From assembly GCF_000973625.1 (NCBI RefSeq), contig NZ_CP007501.1:186001-250000 (forward strand): a stretch of 64,000 bases of DNA, in the 5' to 3' direction. Within the stretch, counting starts at the first letter, position 1; each line of letters starts with the position of its first letter. Of this stretch, positions 51,307 to 60,103 are shown piece after piece. Position numbers and translations under genes: made by a program. The DNA is from Polynucleobacter duraquae. GTDB lineage: Bacteria > Pseudomonadota > Gammaproteobacteria > Burkholderiales > Burkholderiaceae. The notes under the pieces are model-generated. The model saw only the letters and a list, made by a program, of their open reading frames with translations. It was not told where the DNA came from and ran no database searches.

Positions 51307-52797
51307 TTAATCGGTCGTAGATTCTGGACTGACTTTTTTAACAATGCTATAGCGCACCAAGGTCTTTTTGCGTGCTTCATCATGATTAACAACTGGTAGG
51401 GGATAGTCACGACCCAGAAGAACGCCGGCAGCCTCTAGTTCAATATGGCCGGATTCCCAAGGTGCATGAATTGACTTCTTAGAGAGTTTGTCTAGTTGAG
51501 GTAAGTAGCGACGAATGAACTTTCCTTCGGGATCGAACTTTTGGGACTGAGTAATCGGATTGAAGATGCGGAAGTAGGGCTGCGCATCACATCCCGATGA
51601 AGAGGCCCACTGCCATCCACCATTGTTGGAAGACAATTCAAAGTCATTGAGGTGTTTTGCGAAATACATTTCACCCCAGCGCCAATCAATGCCTAAATCT
51701 TTAGTAAGAAAGCTTGCAACCACCATGCGCAGGCGATTGTGCATATATCCACTTTGGTTGAGTTGGCACATGGCAGCATCTACTAATGGGTAGCCTGTCT
51801 TGCCATCACACCAAGCTTTAAATAACCTCTTAGCAGTGGCACCGCTTTCCCATTCGATATTGTCATAGCCAGGTTTGAAAGCGGCACCCTCAGCAAGGCG
51901 TGGGTGATTGGCCAGAATCATGAAATAAAAATCACGCCAGATCAGTTCACTTAACCAAATCGTTGCACCCATACTGCCAGCAAGCATTCGGCGGTGTGCT
52001 TCGCGCACCAAGCCTCTAATTGAGAGCATACCAAAGCGAAGGTGGGTGGATATGTAGCTCACACCTTTGATTGCTGGGAAGTCTCGACCGATTTGGTATT
52101 GATCGATGCGGTGAAGGAAGTCTTCCAATAAGCTCTGGCCACCCTCAGATCCCGCAGGCAAATAAGCCTCAATACCTGTCGGGCTAAAGCCCATAGATTC
52201 TAGAGATGGGAAGGGAGCCTCTAATGATTTGGGGATGGCAGCTAACTGTCCTTTTTTAGGATCGCAGTCATAAGCGGCAATATCTTTTTCTTGTAGCGTT
52301 TTAAGCCAGTTGTTCTTGTAGGGCGTAAAGATGGAGAACACCGTATTCGAGTTAGTCAGAATTTCTTTCTTCTCAAAAATCACTTGATCTTTGAAAGTCT
52401 CTAATCCAATACCAAGTTTTTCTAGTGATCCGGAAATAGAGGCATCACGTGCAATTGCCGATGGCTCATAGTCATGATTGGTGTAAACGGTATTGACACC
52501 CAAAGTCTCAGCAATTCTCGGAATACACGTAGTGGGCTTGTCGTACTGAACAATCAGTACGCCACCTTGTTTGCGCAATTGCTCGTCAATTTGCTTAAGA
52601 CCTTGCCAAATAAAATCTACGCGACGATCATGTTTGAGGCCACTTGTATCTAGATCTTCGGACTTCAGTGGATCTAAAATATCGGTATCGAAGATAAACG
52701 CTAGCCAAACTTGGTCATTATTTTTTAGGGCGTGATGAAGCGCAGCATTGTCATATAGGCGTAAATCACGGCGTAACCAAACGAGAGCTTTTTTCAT
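51307..52797 (-). CDS. phrB: Deoxyribodipyrimidine photolyase (class I)
   Basis: Light-dependent repair of cyclobutane pyrimidine dimers using FAD. 496 residues: N-terminal antenna domain (ALVWLRRDLRLYDNAALHHAL) and C-terminal FAD-binding domain with STHLRFGMLSIR, WLSELIWRDFY, GYPLVDAAMCQLNQSGYMHNR, and NDFELSSNNGGWQWASSSGCDAQPYFRIFNP, all typical and here split to motifs such as NNGGWQW. A photolyase suits a sunlit freshwater habitat. Divergent from the YdcF-like gene. Confidence 0.95.
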   Translation of the reverse strand: MKKALVWLRRDLRLYDNAALHHALKNNDQVWLAFIFDTDILDPLKSEDLDTSGLKHDRRVDFIWQGLKQIDEQLRKQGGVLIVQYDKPTTCIPRIAETLGVNTVYTNHDYEPSAIARDASISGSLEKLGIGLETFKDQVIFEKKEILTNSNTVFSIFTPYKNNWLKTLQEKDIAAYDCDPKKGQLAAIPKSLEAPFPSLESMGFSPTGIEAYLPAGSEGGQSLLEDFLHRIDQYQIGRDFPAIKGVSYISTHLRFGMLSIRGLVREAHRRMLAGSMGATIWLSELIWRDFYFMILANHPRLAEGAAFKPGYDNIEWESGATAKRLFKAWCDGKTGYPLVDAAMCQLNQSGYMHNRLRMVVASFLTKDLGIDWRWGEMYFAKHLNDFELSSNNGGWQWASSSGCDAQPYFRIFNPITQSQKFDPEGKFIRRYLPQLDKLSKKSIHAPWESGHIELEAAGVLLGRDYPLPVVNHDEARKKTLVRYSIVKKVSPESTTD

Positions 52798-52851
52798 AGC
52801 TGATATGTTAGAGCTGATTTACTGATTTCGCTGAGCTTGCATGTAATATTA

Positions 52852-53676
52852 ATGCTTATGGATACATTTTTTTTCATTTTTTCGAAGACGGTGCAGTTTT
52901 TTATTGAACCCTTAAATTGGATCATTGCCTTTGTGGGCTTAAGCCTTTTTTCACTTTGTTCTAGAAAACCCCATTTATGTAAACGTTTTTTAATTCTCAC
53001 CTTAGCCGATTTATTACTAGTTGGCTGGTTGCCTAGCTCCGAACTATTTTTAAGGGCTTTAGAGGATTCAGTGCCTAAAAGTAATTTGAGCATGATCTCA
53101 AAAGATGAGGTAGCCGGAATTATCATTTTGGGTGGCGCTATAGCTGGGGGTGATGTTGCTGTTGATCGTGGTGAGATTTCGATTTATTCCTCAGCAGAGC
53201 GCATTACCAAAGCCTTTGAGCTTATACGTCAATATCCACGACATCCATTTATTTTTAGTGGGTTCTCGAGTCATTTGGTGCCTACCGGGATGTCAGAGGC
53301 GAATGCTTTTAAGCAACTCATAGCTGAGCAAGGCTTGTCTGATCAGTATGCTCATTATGAGAGCCAGTCCCGAAATACCTATGAAAATGTGCTCTATATG
53401 AAGCCTATGATTTTGGAATTGGTAGCAATCAATCAAAGTAATATCAGTGGAGCCCAAAAACCTTGGTTACTCATTACTTCTGCAAGTCATATGTATCGAT
53501 CGCTTAAAATTTTTCAAAAACAAGGCCTCGCGGTCATTCCAGTTCCAGTTGATTATCAAACTGGGCGTAAATTAAATTGGGGCTCCTTTAGCCTAATTGC
53601 AGGGGCGCAGCAGTGGAATAATGTCATCCATGAGGTAGTTGGTCTTCTAGCCTACTGGATCACTGGAAAGATCTAG
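52852..53676 (+). CDS. YdcF-family (DUF218) membrane protein
   Basis: About 274 residues with two N-terminal hydrophobic segments (about 5-32 and 40-62) and a DUF218/YdcF domain from about 85 (GIIILGGAIAGGD), including ESQSRNTYENVLYMKP and LITSASHMYRSLKIFQKQGL. Related proteins include ElyC/SanA, linked to envelope integrity. ATG 52852 is preferred; ATG 52858 and TTG 52837 are alternatives. Substrate and activity are unknown. Confidence 0.8.
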   Translation: MLMDTFFFIFSKTVQFFIEPLNWIIAFVGLSLFSLCSRKPHLCKRFLILTLADLLLVGWLPSSELFLRALEDSVPKSNLSMISKDEVAGIIILGGAIAGGDVAVDRGEISIYSSAERITKAFELIRQYPRHPFIFSGFSSHLVPTGMSEANAFKQLIAEQGLSDQYAHYESQSRNTYENVLYMKPMILELVAINQSNISGAQKPWLLITSASHMYRSLKIFQKQGLAVIPVPVDYQTGRKLNWGSFSLIAGAQQWNNVIHEVVGLLAYWITGKI

Positions 53677-53707
53677 CTAGGGCAGAGAATTCGGTAAAAT
53701 AAATCAA

Positions 53708-54373
53708 ATGAACATGGCTAAAAAAGCCCCTGTGGGTCAAGCTACAACATCCACTAAGCCTTCCCAGACTTCTGCTGCTGGGCCCTCAATCGCTTATTCT
53801 GCTAATCATCTAGCAAACCAATTCCTTGTTGCCATGCCTGGGATGGTCGACCCCAATTTTGCAGGTTCAGTTATCTATCTTTTTGAGCATACTGAACGGG
53901 GTGCGATGGGCTTGGTGATCAATCGCCCTACCGAGCTTGATATGGGGGCCTTATTTGAAAAAATTGAGGTCAAGCTGGAGGCTGAGCCGGTATCTAATCA
54001 ACCGGTCTATTTTGGTGGTCCAGTGCAATTCGAGCGTGGTTTTGTCTTGCACGAACCTGCCGCAGAGTTGGCTTACAGCTCTTCCTTGGCTGTTCCGGGT
54101 GGCTTGACCATGACAACATCAAAGGATGTGCTTGAGGCTGTGGCAACAGGTTCTGGGCCGAATAAGTTCTTGATGACCTTGGGTTATGCAGGTTGGAGTG
54201 CGGGCCAGCTTGAGGAAGAAATTACCCTCAATGGCTGGATCAATGTCCCTTTGTCCCAAAAACAAATGGTTGAGATTATTTTTAATACCCCCTCTAGCCA
54301 GCGCTATGAGCGGACGATGGGTCTTTTGGGGTTTGACCCATCGCATCTTTCTGGCGAGGCAGGGCATGCCTGA
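53708..54373 (+). CDS. YqgE/AlgH (UPF0301) family protein
   Basis: A 221-residue member of UPF0301, with FLVAMPGMVDPNFAGSVIYLFEH, GAMGLVINRPTEL, GGPVQFERGFVLH and GYAGWSAGQLEEE. The biochemical function is not established. The first ~35 residues are a Ser/Thr/Ala-rich extension, so ATG 53714 or later may be used. It precedes ruvX with an overlap, the conserved yqgE-ruvX pair. Confidence 0.9.
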   Translation: MNMAKKAPVGQATTSTKPSQTSAAGPSIAYSANHLANQFLVAMPGMVDPNFAGSVIYLFEHTERGAMGLVINRPTELDMGALFEKIEVKLEAEPVSNQPVYFGGPVQFERGFVLHEPAAELAYSSSLAVPGGLTMTTSKDVLEAVATGSGPNKFLMTLGYAGWSAGQLEEEITLNGWINVPLSQKQMVEIIFNTPSSQRYERTMGLLGFDPSHLSGEAGHA

Positions 54374-54791
54374 GGGCATGAAGAAAGATACAGAGTTGAC
54401 GGTTATGGCCTTTGACTTTGGGACGCGGCGTATTGGTGTTGCCGTCGGAAATACCCTCACTTGTCTGGGGAAGCCAATTAAAACGATCGCAGAATCATCT
54501 AGTAATGCTGTATTCAGAGTCATTGAGGGGCTTCTGAAGGAGTGGCAGCCCAATCACCTAGTGGTTGGCTTACCTTGTCACCCTGACGGTGCCGAGCATG
54601 AAATGAGTGCCAAGGCCCGCCGCTTTGGCAATCAGCTGCAGGGACGCTTTCATTTACCAGTGGAGTGGGTGGACGAGCGCTACACCTCGGCTGTTTTAGA
54701 GGGAAATCCAGACATGCGAGACAATTTGGATGCACTGGCTGCGGCCTTGATTTTGGAGCAGTATTTTCTTGAAAAGAATTGGATTAGTTGA
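54366..54791 (+). CDS. ruvX: Pre-16S rRNA nuclease / RuvX (YqgF)
   Basis: RNase-H-fold protein that processes the pre-16S rRNA 5' end; also described as a putative Holliday junction resolvase. 141 residues with MAFDFGTRRIGVAVGN, VVGLPCHPDG and DERYTSAVLE, the conserved acidic/active-site segments. ATG 54366 is chosen because GAGG is six bases upstream; it overlaps the yqgE stop by eight bases. ATG 54378 is an alternative. Confidence 0.93.
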   Translation: MPEGMKKDTELTVMAFDFGTRRIGVAVGNTLTCLGKPIKTIAESSSNAVFRVIEGLLKEWQPNHLVVGLPCHPDGAEHEMSAKARRFGNQLQGRFHLPVEWVDERYTSAVLEGNPDMRDNLDALAAALILEQYFLEKNWIS

Positions 54792-54792
54792 G

Positions 54793-55299
54793 ATGAATGC
54801 AGAGCAGTCCTATCTAAAGTTACTAGAGACTTTGAATCAGTACAAAAAGGCTGGCGATGTGTTTGAGTTAGCCGGTCTTGCAATGGGCGGGGCTTGGATT
54901 GCAGAGCGTTTAGCGACAGATTTAAATCTTCTTCACTTTGGAGTAATCAATGTAGCCTTTCATCGCGATGACTATTCTGAGAAGGGTATGACTGCGCTTC
55001 GAACCGCTAGCAACATGTCTACCCATCTTCCTTTTGAGGTGAATGGCGCAAATGTAATCTTGATTGATGATGTATTGCTTACTGGCCGTACTGTCCGCGC
55101 AGCGCTCAATGAGTTATTTGATTTTGGTAGACCTGCACAAGTGAAGTTGATGGTTTTAGCAGATCGTGAAAACCGTGAATTGCCGATCTCAGCTGATTTT
55201 GTAGGGGAGCAAGTAAGCGTTCCAGATACTCAAATTTTAGTTTTGGAAAAAGATGGTGCTGGCAAGTTCAGCTTCCAATTAGAGGAGCGTACAGTATGA
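54793..55299 (+). CDS. pyrR: PyrR: pyrimidine operon regulator / uracil phosphoribosyltransferase-like
   Basis: Phosphoribosyltransferase-fold protein of 168 residues; the PRPP loop [18 protein letters not shown] is intact. In some bacteria PyrR binds pyr mRNA, while in proteobacteria it often sits directly before pyrB and its RNA-binding role is less clear. ATG 54793 is preferred to TTG 54769. It overlaps pyrB by four bases (ATGA). No attenuator was seen just upstream, as the gene lies inside the ruvX unit. Confidence 0.9.
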   Translation: MNAEQSYLKLLETLNQYKKAGDVFELAGLAMGGAWIAERLATDLNLLHFGVINVAFHRDDYSEKGMTALRTASNMSTHLPFEVNGANVILIDDVLLTGRTVRAALNELFDFGRPAQVKLMVLADRENRELPISADFVGEQVSVPDTQILVLEKDGAGKFSFQLEERTV

Positions 55300-56276
55300 G
55301 CGGATTGAATGACTTAGTCAACGCCCCAGTAAATCAATTTAATTCCGCTGGTGAGTTAACTCATTTGTTGACTTTAGAGGGTTTACCAAAAGAGCAGATC
55401 CTCCACATCCTCGATACCGCACAACAGTTTGTCAGCGTGACAGATCCTGCTAGAGAAGTGAAGAAAGTACCGCTTCTTCGTGGCAAGAGTGTATTCAACT
55501 TGTTCTTTGAAAACTCCACTCGCACTCGTACTACTTTTGAGATTGCTGCTAAGCGTTTATCTGCAGATGTAATTAACTTAGATATTTCTACATCTTCTAC
55601 CGCAAAAGGCGAAAGTCTTTTAGATACGATTGATAACTTAGTGGCTATGCAGGCGGATATTTTTGTGGTGCGCCATAGTATTTCTAGGGCGCCGATTCAG
55701 ATTGCTCAACATATTCCCGCTCACGTCCACGTAATCAATGCTGGTGATGGTAGCCACCAGCATCCGACTCAAGGCTTGTTGGATATGTACACGATGCGCC
55801 ACTTCAAGAAAGATTTTAGTAGTCTAAAGGTTGCTATCGTAGGTGACATTTTGCATAGCCGTGTTGCCAAATCGAATATCTGCGCATTAAGAACTTTGGG
55901 CTGTAAGGATATTCGTGCGATTGGACCTGAAAGTCTTTTGCCAAGCGATTTAGATATGCTGGGGATCAAGATATTCCACAGCATGGAAGAGGGTTTAAAG
56001 GGCGTTGATGTAGTCATGACATTGCGCATCCAGAAAGAGCGCATGGAAGCAGGTCAAGTTCCCGAAGGCGATGAATTCTTTAAACAGTATGGTTTAACAC
56101 CTACACGCTTAGCCTTAGCGAAATCTGATGCTATCGTGATGCACCCAGGCCCCATGAACCGTGGCGTAGAAATTGATTCCGCTGTAGCGGATGGCACTCA
56201 ATCTGTCATCCTCAATCAAGTCACCTTTGGTATAGCAGTTCGAATGGCTGTTATGTCGATAGTTGCAGGAAATTAA
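55296..56276 (+). CDS. pyrB: Aspartate carbamoyltransferase, catalytic chain
   Basis: Second committed step of pyrimidine synthesis. 326 residues with [12 protein letters not shown] (carbamoyl-phosphate binding), HPTQGLLD and [11 protein letters not shown]. The longer N-terminus (about 30 residues before the core) is typical of the PyrB form that partners with a PyrC-like subunit in Pseudomonas and Burkholderiales. That pyrC gene is not next: the glycan island begins instead. Confidence 0.96.
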   Translation: MSGLNDLVNAPVNQFNSAGELTHLLTLEGLPKEQILHILDTAQQFVSVTDPAREVKKVPLLRGKSVFNLFFENSTRTRTTFEIAAKRLSADVINLDISTSSTAKGESLLDTIDNLVAMQADIFVVRHSISRAPIQIAQHIPAHVHVINAGDGSHQHPTQGLLDMYTMRHFKKDFSSLKVAIVGDILHSRVAKSNICALRTLGCKDIRAIGPESLLPSDLDMLGIKIFHSMEEGLKGVDVVMTLRIQKERMEAGQVPEGDEFFKQYGLTPTRLALAKSDAIVMHPGPMNRGVEIDSAVADGTQSVILNQVTFGIAVRMAVMSIVAGN

Positions 56277-56319
56277 AAAGTAACTTGTTTCTTACTGAAT
56301 AGTAATTATTTTTTGAGAG

Positions 56320-57372
56320 TTATTTTAAGAGCTTTTGATATTTACTTAAAATAATCGTAGCCATCTCATCGTACGAGAATCGATCTTTAATAAATTTTCT
56401 TCCCTCTAAGGCAATCTTTTCACACATATATTCATCGTCAAGTATTCGTTTCAGGGAAGCCTTAAATTCATCAAGGTTATTAAATAAAATCAGATTGTGA
56501 TTATTTTTCAGTTCAGGGTGTAATTCATCGTAATTATCTGAGAGCAGTAATGATCCAGATGCTAGGATTTCATAAGGCCTCATATTGATACCACTTTGAG
56601 TTTCTAGCGCACTCTCCGGCTTTGCAATGATGCTTAAAACAACTTTGGATGAGTTGTAGAGTCTGTTCAAGCTCTCCCCATAGCATTCCCATCCTTTAAT
56701 TACTTTTATAAGTGAGAAATTGGATAGGGCAGGTGAAATCCATCTTGAACCGTAAAGGCTAACTTTGTTTGTTATTTCTAAAGCGGCCAGGATAAATTTT
56801 TCTCGATGAGCACTATGCTTTCCAACAAAGGCTATATCAATGTTTTTTTTAGTTTCAGGTAAGTAGCGGAACTGATGATGATCAACTGCATGAGGCAAAT
56901 AATTGGTATTCATAAATCCAGCCTTATTGAGGGCCGCAATTGCGATCTTGCTGTATGAGAAATACCAATCTAAGTTTTGGGAGAATAGAAGAAGTCTTTG
57001 TGGATCTTGAACGGGGTCAACAAGCCAGCCAATTTTAGGGGCGTCAATTTGAGATAAGGTTGCTTTTGAATAATGAATCCCATGAATAAATAATACAAAA
57101 TCAGGTTTATTTTTTTTATAGGACTTAATGAGCTCTGTATTTAGAAAATTCCAGTGATTTAATGGGTGCTTGGAGAAAAGAAATTCCCTCTTTTTCAAAA
57201 TTCTTAAGTTGTGCGCCCACTTATTAACAGCATGAAATACATATTTATCAACCCAATGATGGTGTTCGTTGGCCAAAAAAGTGATTATCTCTAACCCGGC
57301 ATTTTCAAAGCCCTTTACTAAGCCTGGCACTATGGATGGCTTTGATTGGTATACGATAAGTAGGCGTGTCAT
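56320..57372 (-). CDS. CgeB-like glycosyltransferase
   Basis: A 350-residue cytosolic protein of the glycosyltransferase-1-like (CgeB/DUF3880) type. The N-terminal half ends in GWLVDPVQDPQRL and YFSYSKIAI; the C-terminal half has IAFVGKHSAHREK, INMRPYEILASGSLLLSDNYDELHP and a final FKASLKRILDDE region, which is the usual GT-B C-terminal pattern. The sugar is unknown. First gene of the island after pyrB and on the opposite strand. Confidence 0.75.
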   Translation of the reverse strand: MTRLLIVYQSKPSIVPGLVKGFENAGLEIITFLANEHHHWVDKYVFHAVNKWAHNLRILKKREFLFSKHPLNHWNFLNTELIKSYKKNKPDFVLFIHGIHYSKATLSQIDAPKIGWLVDPVQDPQRLLLFSQNLDWYFSYSKIAIAALNKAGFMNTNYLPHAVDHHQFRYLPETKKNIDIAFVGKHSAHREKFILAALEITNKVSLYGSRWISPALSNFSLIKVIKGWECYGESLNRLYNSSKVVLSIIAKPESALETQSGINMRPYEILASGSLLLSDNYDELHPELKNNHNLILFNNLDEFKASLKRILDDEYMCEKIALEGRKFIKDRFSYDEMATIILSKYQKLLK

Positions 57373-57473
57373 TTAGGGCTATAGTTTGATCGCAATAATA
57401 TGAAAGTTTACAATGTCAGCATATGATTTTATATGCTGGTGAGAAATTATTGTTGACAACTATTTAAGGCTAT

Positions 57474-58088
57474 ATGAGGCTCGTAAATTATTTTAAAACC
57501 CTGAAATTAATGTTCCGGTCTTTTAGCAGTATTGTTGATATGGAAGAAGTTGGTGATTTAGAGGTTTTTTACTCTGCGTTTAGATCAGATTTAACTAAAA
57601 ATACAAATTCCAAAAGCTTAGATTTGGGGTGTGGGAATATTCCTAGAAATCCATTTAAAGCAGATGTGCTTTACGGAATTGATATTCGAGATAGTGCTAA
57701 CCCCAATATTGCTAGGTCAGACCTTGCTCAAGAGGGAATCCCCTATGAGGACGCATCCATGGACTACATTACTGCATTTGATTTTATAGAGCATGTCCCG
57801 CGGGTTTTGTATTTGCCGGAAATTCGCTATTCGTTTATAGAGCTGATGAATGAGGTTTACCGAGTTTTAACTCCAGGTGGATTATTTTTGGCGCAAACGC
57901 CGGTTTATCCATTCTCTGCGTGTTTTACAGATCCAACTCATATCAATCCAATAACAAGCGAAACTTTCTCTCAATATTTTGATGATCAGCGTCAGTGGGG
58001 AAGAATGTATGGCTTTAAAGGTTCTTTCAAAGTCGAGAGTCAGGTACGCCACTCCACACATTTAATTAGTGTGCTGAGAAAAGTTTGA
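57474..58088 (+). CDS. SAM-dependent methyltransferase (type 11-like)
   Basis: A 204-residue class I methyltransferase. SAM motif LDLGCGNIPRNPF is at about 42-54, YGIDIRDS follows, then AFDFIEHVPR and RVLTPGGLFLAQTPVYPF. In glycan clusters such enzymes methylate sugars or precursors; the target is unknown. AAGG precedes the ATG. Its stop overlaps the potential TTG of the next gene. Confidence 0.8.
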   Translation: MRLVNYFKTLKLMFRSFSSIVDMEEVGDLEVFYSAFRSDLTKNTNSKSLDLGCGNIPRNPFKADVLYGIDIRDSANPNIARSDLAQEGIPYEDASMDYITAFDFIEHVPRVLYLPEIRYSFIELMNEVYRVLTPGGLFLAQTPVYPFSACFTDPTHINPITSETFSQYFDDQRQWGRMYGFKGSFKVESQVRHSTHLISVLRKV

Positions 58089-58093
58089 TTCTG

Positions 58094-59089
58094 ATGGCTA
58101 ACGTCCAAAAAAAGAACAGAGTTCAAAGTGGAAAAGTTTTGGTTGTCTACCATTATTATGAAAAAGATCAATCTTACATCGATAATTTTTCCCACTTCTT
58201 GAGATTTGGTTATTGCGTAGAGCTGAACTACCTCATTATTATTGCCGGTGAGTACACAATAGATTTTCCACTCGCAGATAATATTAAATACTTTTTTACT
58301 GAGAATAAAAATTTTGATTACGGTGGCTATTGTGCGGCTATTTGTGAGCTAAAAGCTTGGCAGGAGTATGATTTTTATCTATTTATTAATTCTTCTGTGC
58401 GTGGCCCTTTTATTCCTGCGTACGACAATCAAAATTGGACCGATCTTTTTATTGATCTATTTTCGAATGAAGTTGGTATTGTAGGCTCAGCGATTAGTAT
58501 TACTCCATCCCATCATTCAATCGCGAAGATGTACTATGGAAAATATGGAATACGTGAACGCAATGATCAGTTTTTGGGGCATGTTCAGACCACCTGTTAT
58601 GCACTAACCCGACCAGTACTAGAGCAGCTTGTTAAGCTTGGCTTTTATGAGGGTGCTGAGAATCTCAACAAGGACGAGACTATTTGCCATTATGAAATTA
58701 GACTTTCTCAGTTAATAGTCGACATGGGTTTAAATTTGCGCTGCATTTTGCCAGAATATAATCAGGTTGATTATCGCAAGGAGCTTCTGGATATAAACCC
58801 TTCATCACGCGAGGGTGATAGTGGGTTCGAGCGCTCATACTTTGGGCGGAGTGTGCATCCATATGAATCAATCTTTATCAAGACAAGTAGAGCTACACTT
58901 TCTGAAGAAGATTTGATGCGTTTAGCTCATTCAATGTCAATTAACTTAAAGCTAAATGACGCTCTAGAGAGGCAACATTTTATGCGCTCATTTGTTCAAA
59001 AAATACAGGCATCCTCACTAGGGCCGCGTGAGGACTCAAGATTGCAGAAAAAAAGTTTACTTAAATCCATGCTGAATAGATTTAAGTAA
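58094..59089 (+). CDS. Putative glycan-biosynthesis protein, unassigned
   Basis: A 331-residue soluble protein from ATG 58094; TTG 58085 overlaps the upstream stop. I do not recognise a confident family. The visible core VVYHYYEKDQSYIDNF, NKNFDYGGYCAAI, YDFYLFINSSVRGPF and GIVGSAISITP resembles proteins found beside glycosyltransferases in O-antigen clusters. It has no signal peptide or membrane helix. A glycosyltransferase-like role is inferred from context. Confidence 0.55.
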   Translation: MANVQKKNRVQSGKVLVVYHYYEKDQSYIDNFSHFLRFGYCVELNYLIIIAGEYTIDFPLADNIKYFFTENKNFDYGGYCAAICELKAWQEYDFYLFINSSVRGPFIPAYDNQNWTDLFIDLFSNEVGIVGSAISITPSHHSIAKMYYGKYGIRERNDQFLGHVQTTCYALTRPVLEQLVKLGFYEGAENLNKDETICHYEIRLSQLIVDMGLNLRCILPEYNQVDYRKELLDINPSSREGDSGFERSYFGRSVHPYESIFIKTSRATLSEEDLMRLAHSMSINLKLNDALERQHFMRSFVQKIQASSLGPREDSRLQKKSLLKSMLNRFK

Positions 59090-59095
59090 GAAGCT

Positions 59096-60072
59096 TTAGT
59101 ATTTACAAAAATAATCAGCAATTTGTTGTTTGAAAATTTTTGGCTCATCTTGTAACCATTTTCTATAAGAAGTAAAGGCTGCATGGTGTCCAGCAAATTT
59201 ATCCATAACATCTTTAGCAAGAACTCCAAAATCCTCGATAAAGCCATTTGCATTGCTATCCAATTTGTATAGCGGTGGTATGGGCAGATCTATAGCATTG
59301 CCGGCGGATCCTAATTTGCCAGTAATTAAGCAGCATCCATGCATTGCAGCTTCACGGGGCATGCGATCTCTGCCTGGGTGATGTCCAAAATCTATATATA
59401 ACTTCGCACTATAAAGTGCCTCAGAGAGTTGATCTCGATTGAGTCCTTTAAGTGGAAAAAATTTCCATTCTGGGTATCGGGAAATTAACTGCTGGGTAAC
59501 TGTCCATCCTTTAGTCGGATTGTAGAAAATTATGTTTTTTTGTGATCAATCCGATCGAGGTATTTATTCGTAAGGAAATCCTCATTAATCGAGTCGATTA
59601 ATGGAATTGGCTCAATTCCGCAGGATTTGAGATATTGGGTTGAGTGTTCTGTTTGGGAAAAATGCAAAAGTCCCTTTAAATTTTTTGCGCCAGACCAGGG
59701 CCTGCGTCCTTGAAGCACTCTTTTAAAATAACGAACTCGGTCATGAAGCAGCCATGTATGGCGACGCTCCAAGAAATTTTCTAAGGATAGCCACCAAAGC
59801 GCTGCTTGGGCATTTTTTACTTTCAGGGCTGGCATTGGGTCAATTTCCGGGAAAATGATTAAGTTTCCGGCCATATCCTCGTAGGGTGCTGACTGTGTTT
59901 GGTAGCATTCATATGCAGCTGGTGGTTTAGCTGATGCAGTGAATGGCTGGTAGCACATGAATGCAGGCAGCCCTAGGCTATTCATGTGCGCAGTTAATTG
60001 ATGAAGCGCTTCTGGCCCACCAGATACAGCACCTGCCGGGCAAACCACTAATATTTTTTTAAATTTATGCAT
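59096..60072 (-). pseudogene. Glycosyltransferase interrupted by a -1 frameshift
   Basis: The gene starts at MHKFKKILVVCPAGAVSGGPEA (ATG 60072) and in the first frame ends at HKKT-stop (59530). The adjoining frame, open back to 59546, continues in register as KNIIFYNPTKGW ... LYSAKLYIDFGHHPGRDRMPREAAMHGCCLITGKLG split at its motifs, then ...YFCKY to a stop at 59096. The break lies at seven A residues in coding sense (59535-59541); one more A restores a 325-residue glycosyltransferase. No slippery heptamer is in phase. It could be a real mutation, phase variation or a homopolymer sequencing error. Confidence 0.75.
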
Positions 60073-60103
60073 CTGTAAATGAGCCACTCTAAGTTGATAT
60101 TGT

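Noticed and set aside
54600-54793. PyrR-responsive attenuator before pyrR
   Set aside because: The region is ruvX coding sequence; I found no terminator/antiterminator pair with a T-tract.
57453-57458. TTGACA upstream of the methyltransferase gene as a -35 box
   Set aside because: A -10 at the right distance would fall inside the start codon region (ATG at 57474), and no suitable hexamer is there.
59530-59550. Programmed frameshift at the glycosyltransferase A7 run
   Set aside because: In phase the codons are AAA AAA ACA, which gives no X XXY YYZ heptamer that re-pairs on -1 slippage, so mutation or sequencing error is more likely.
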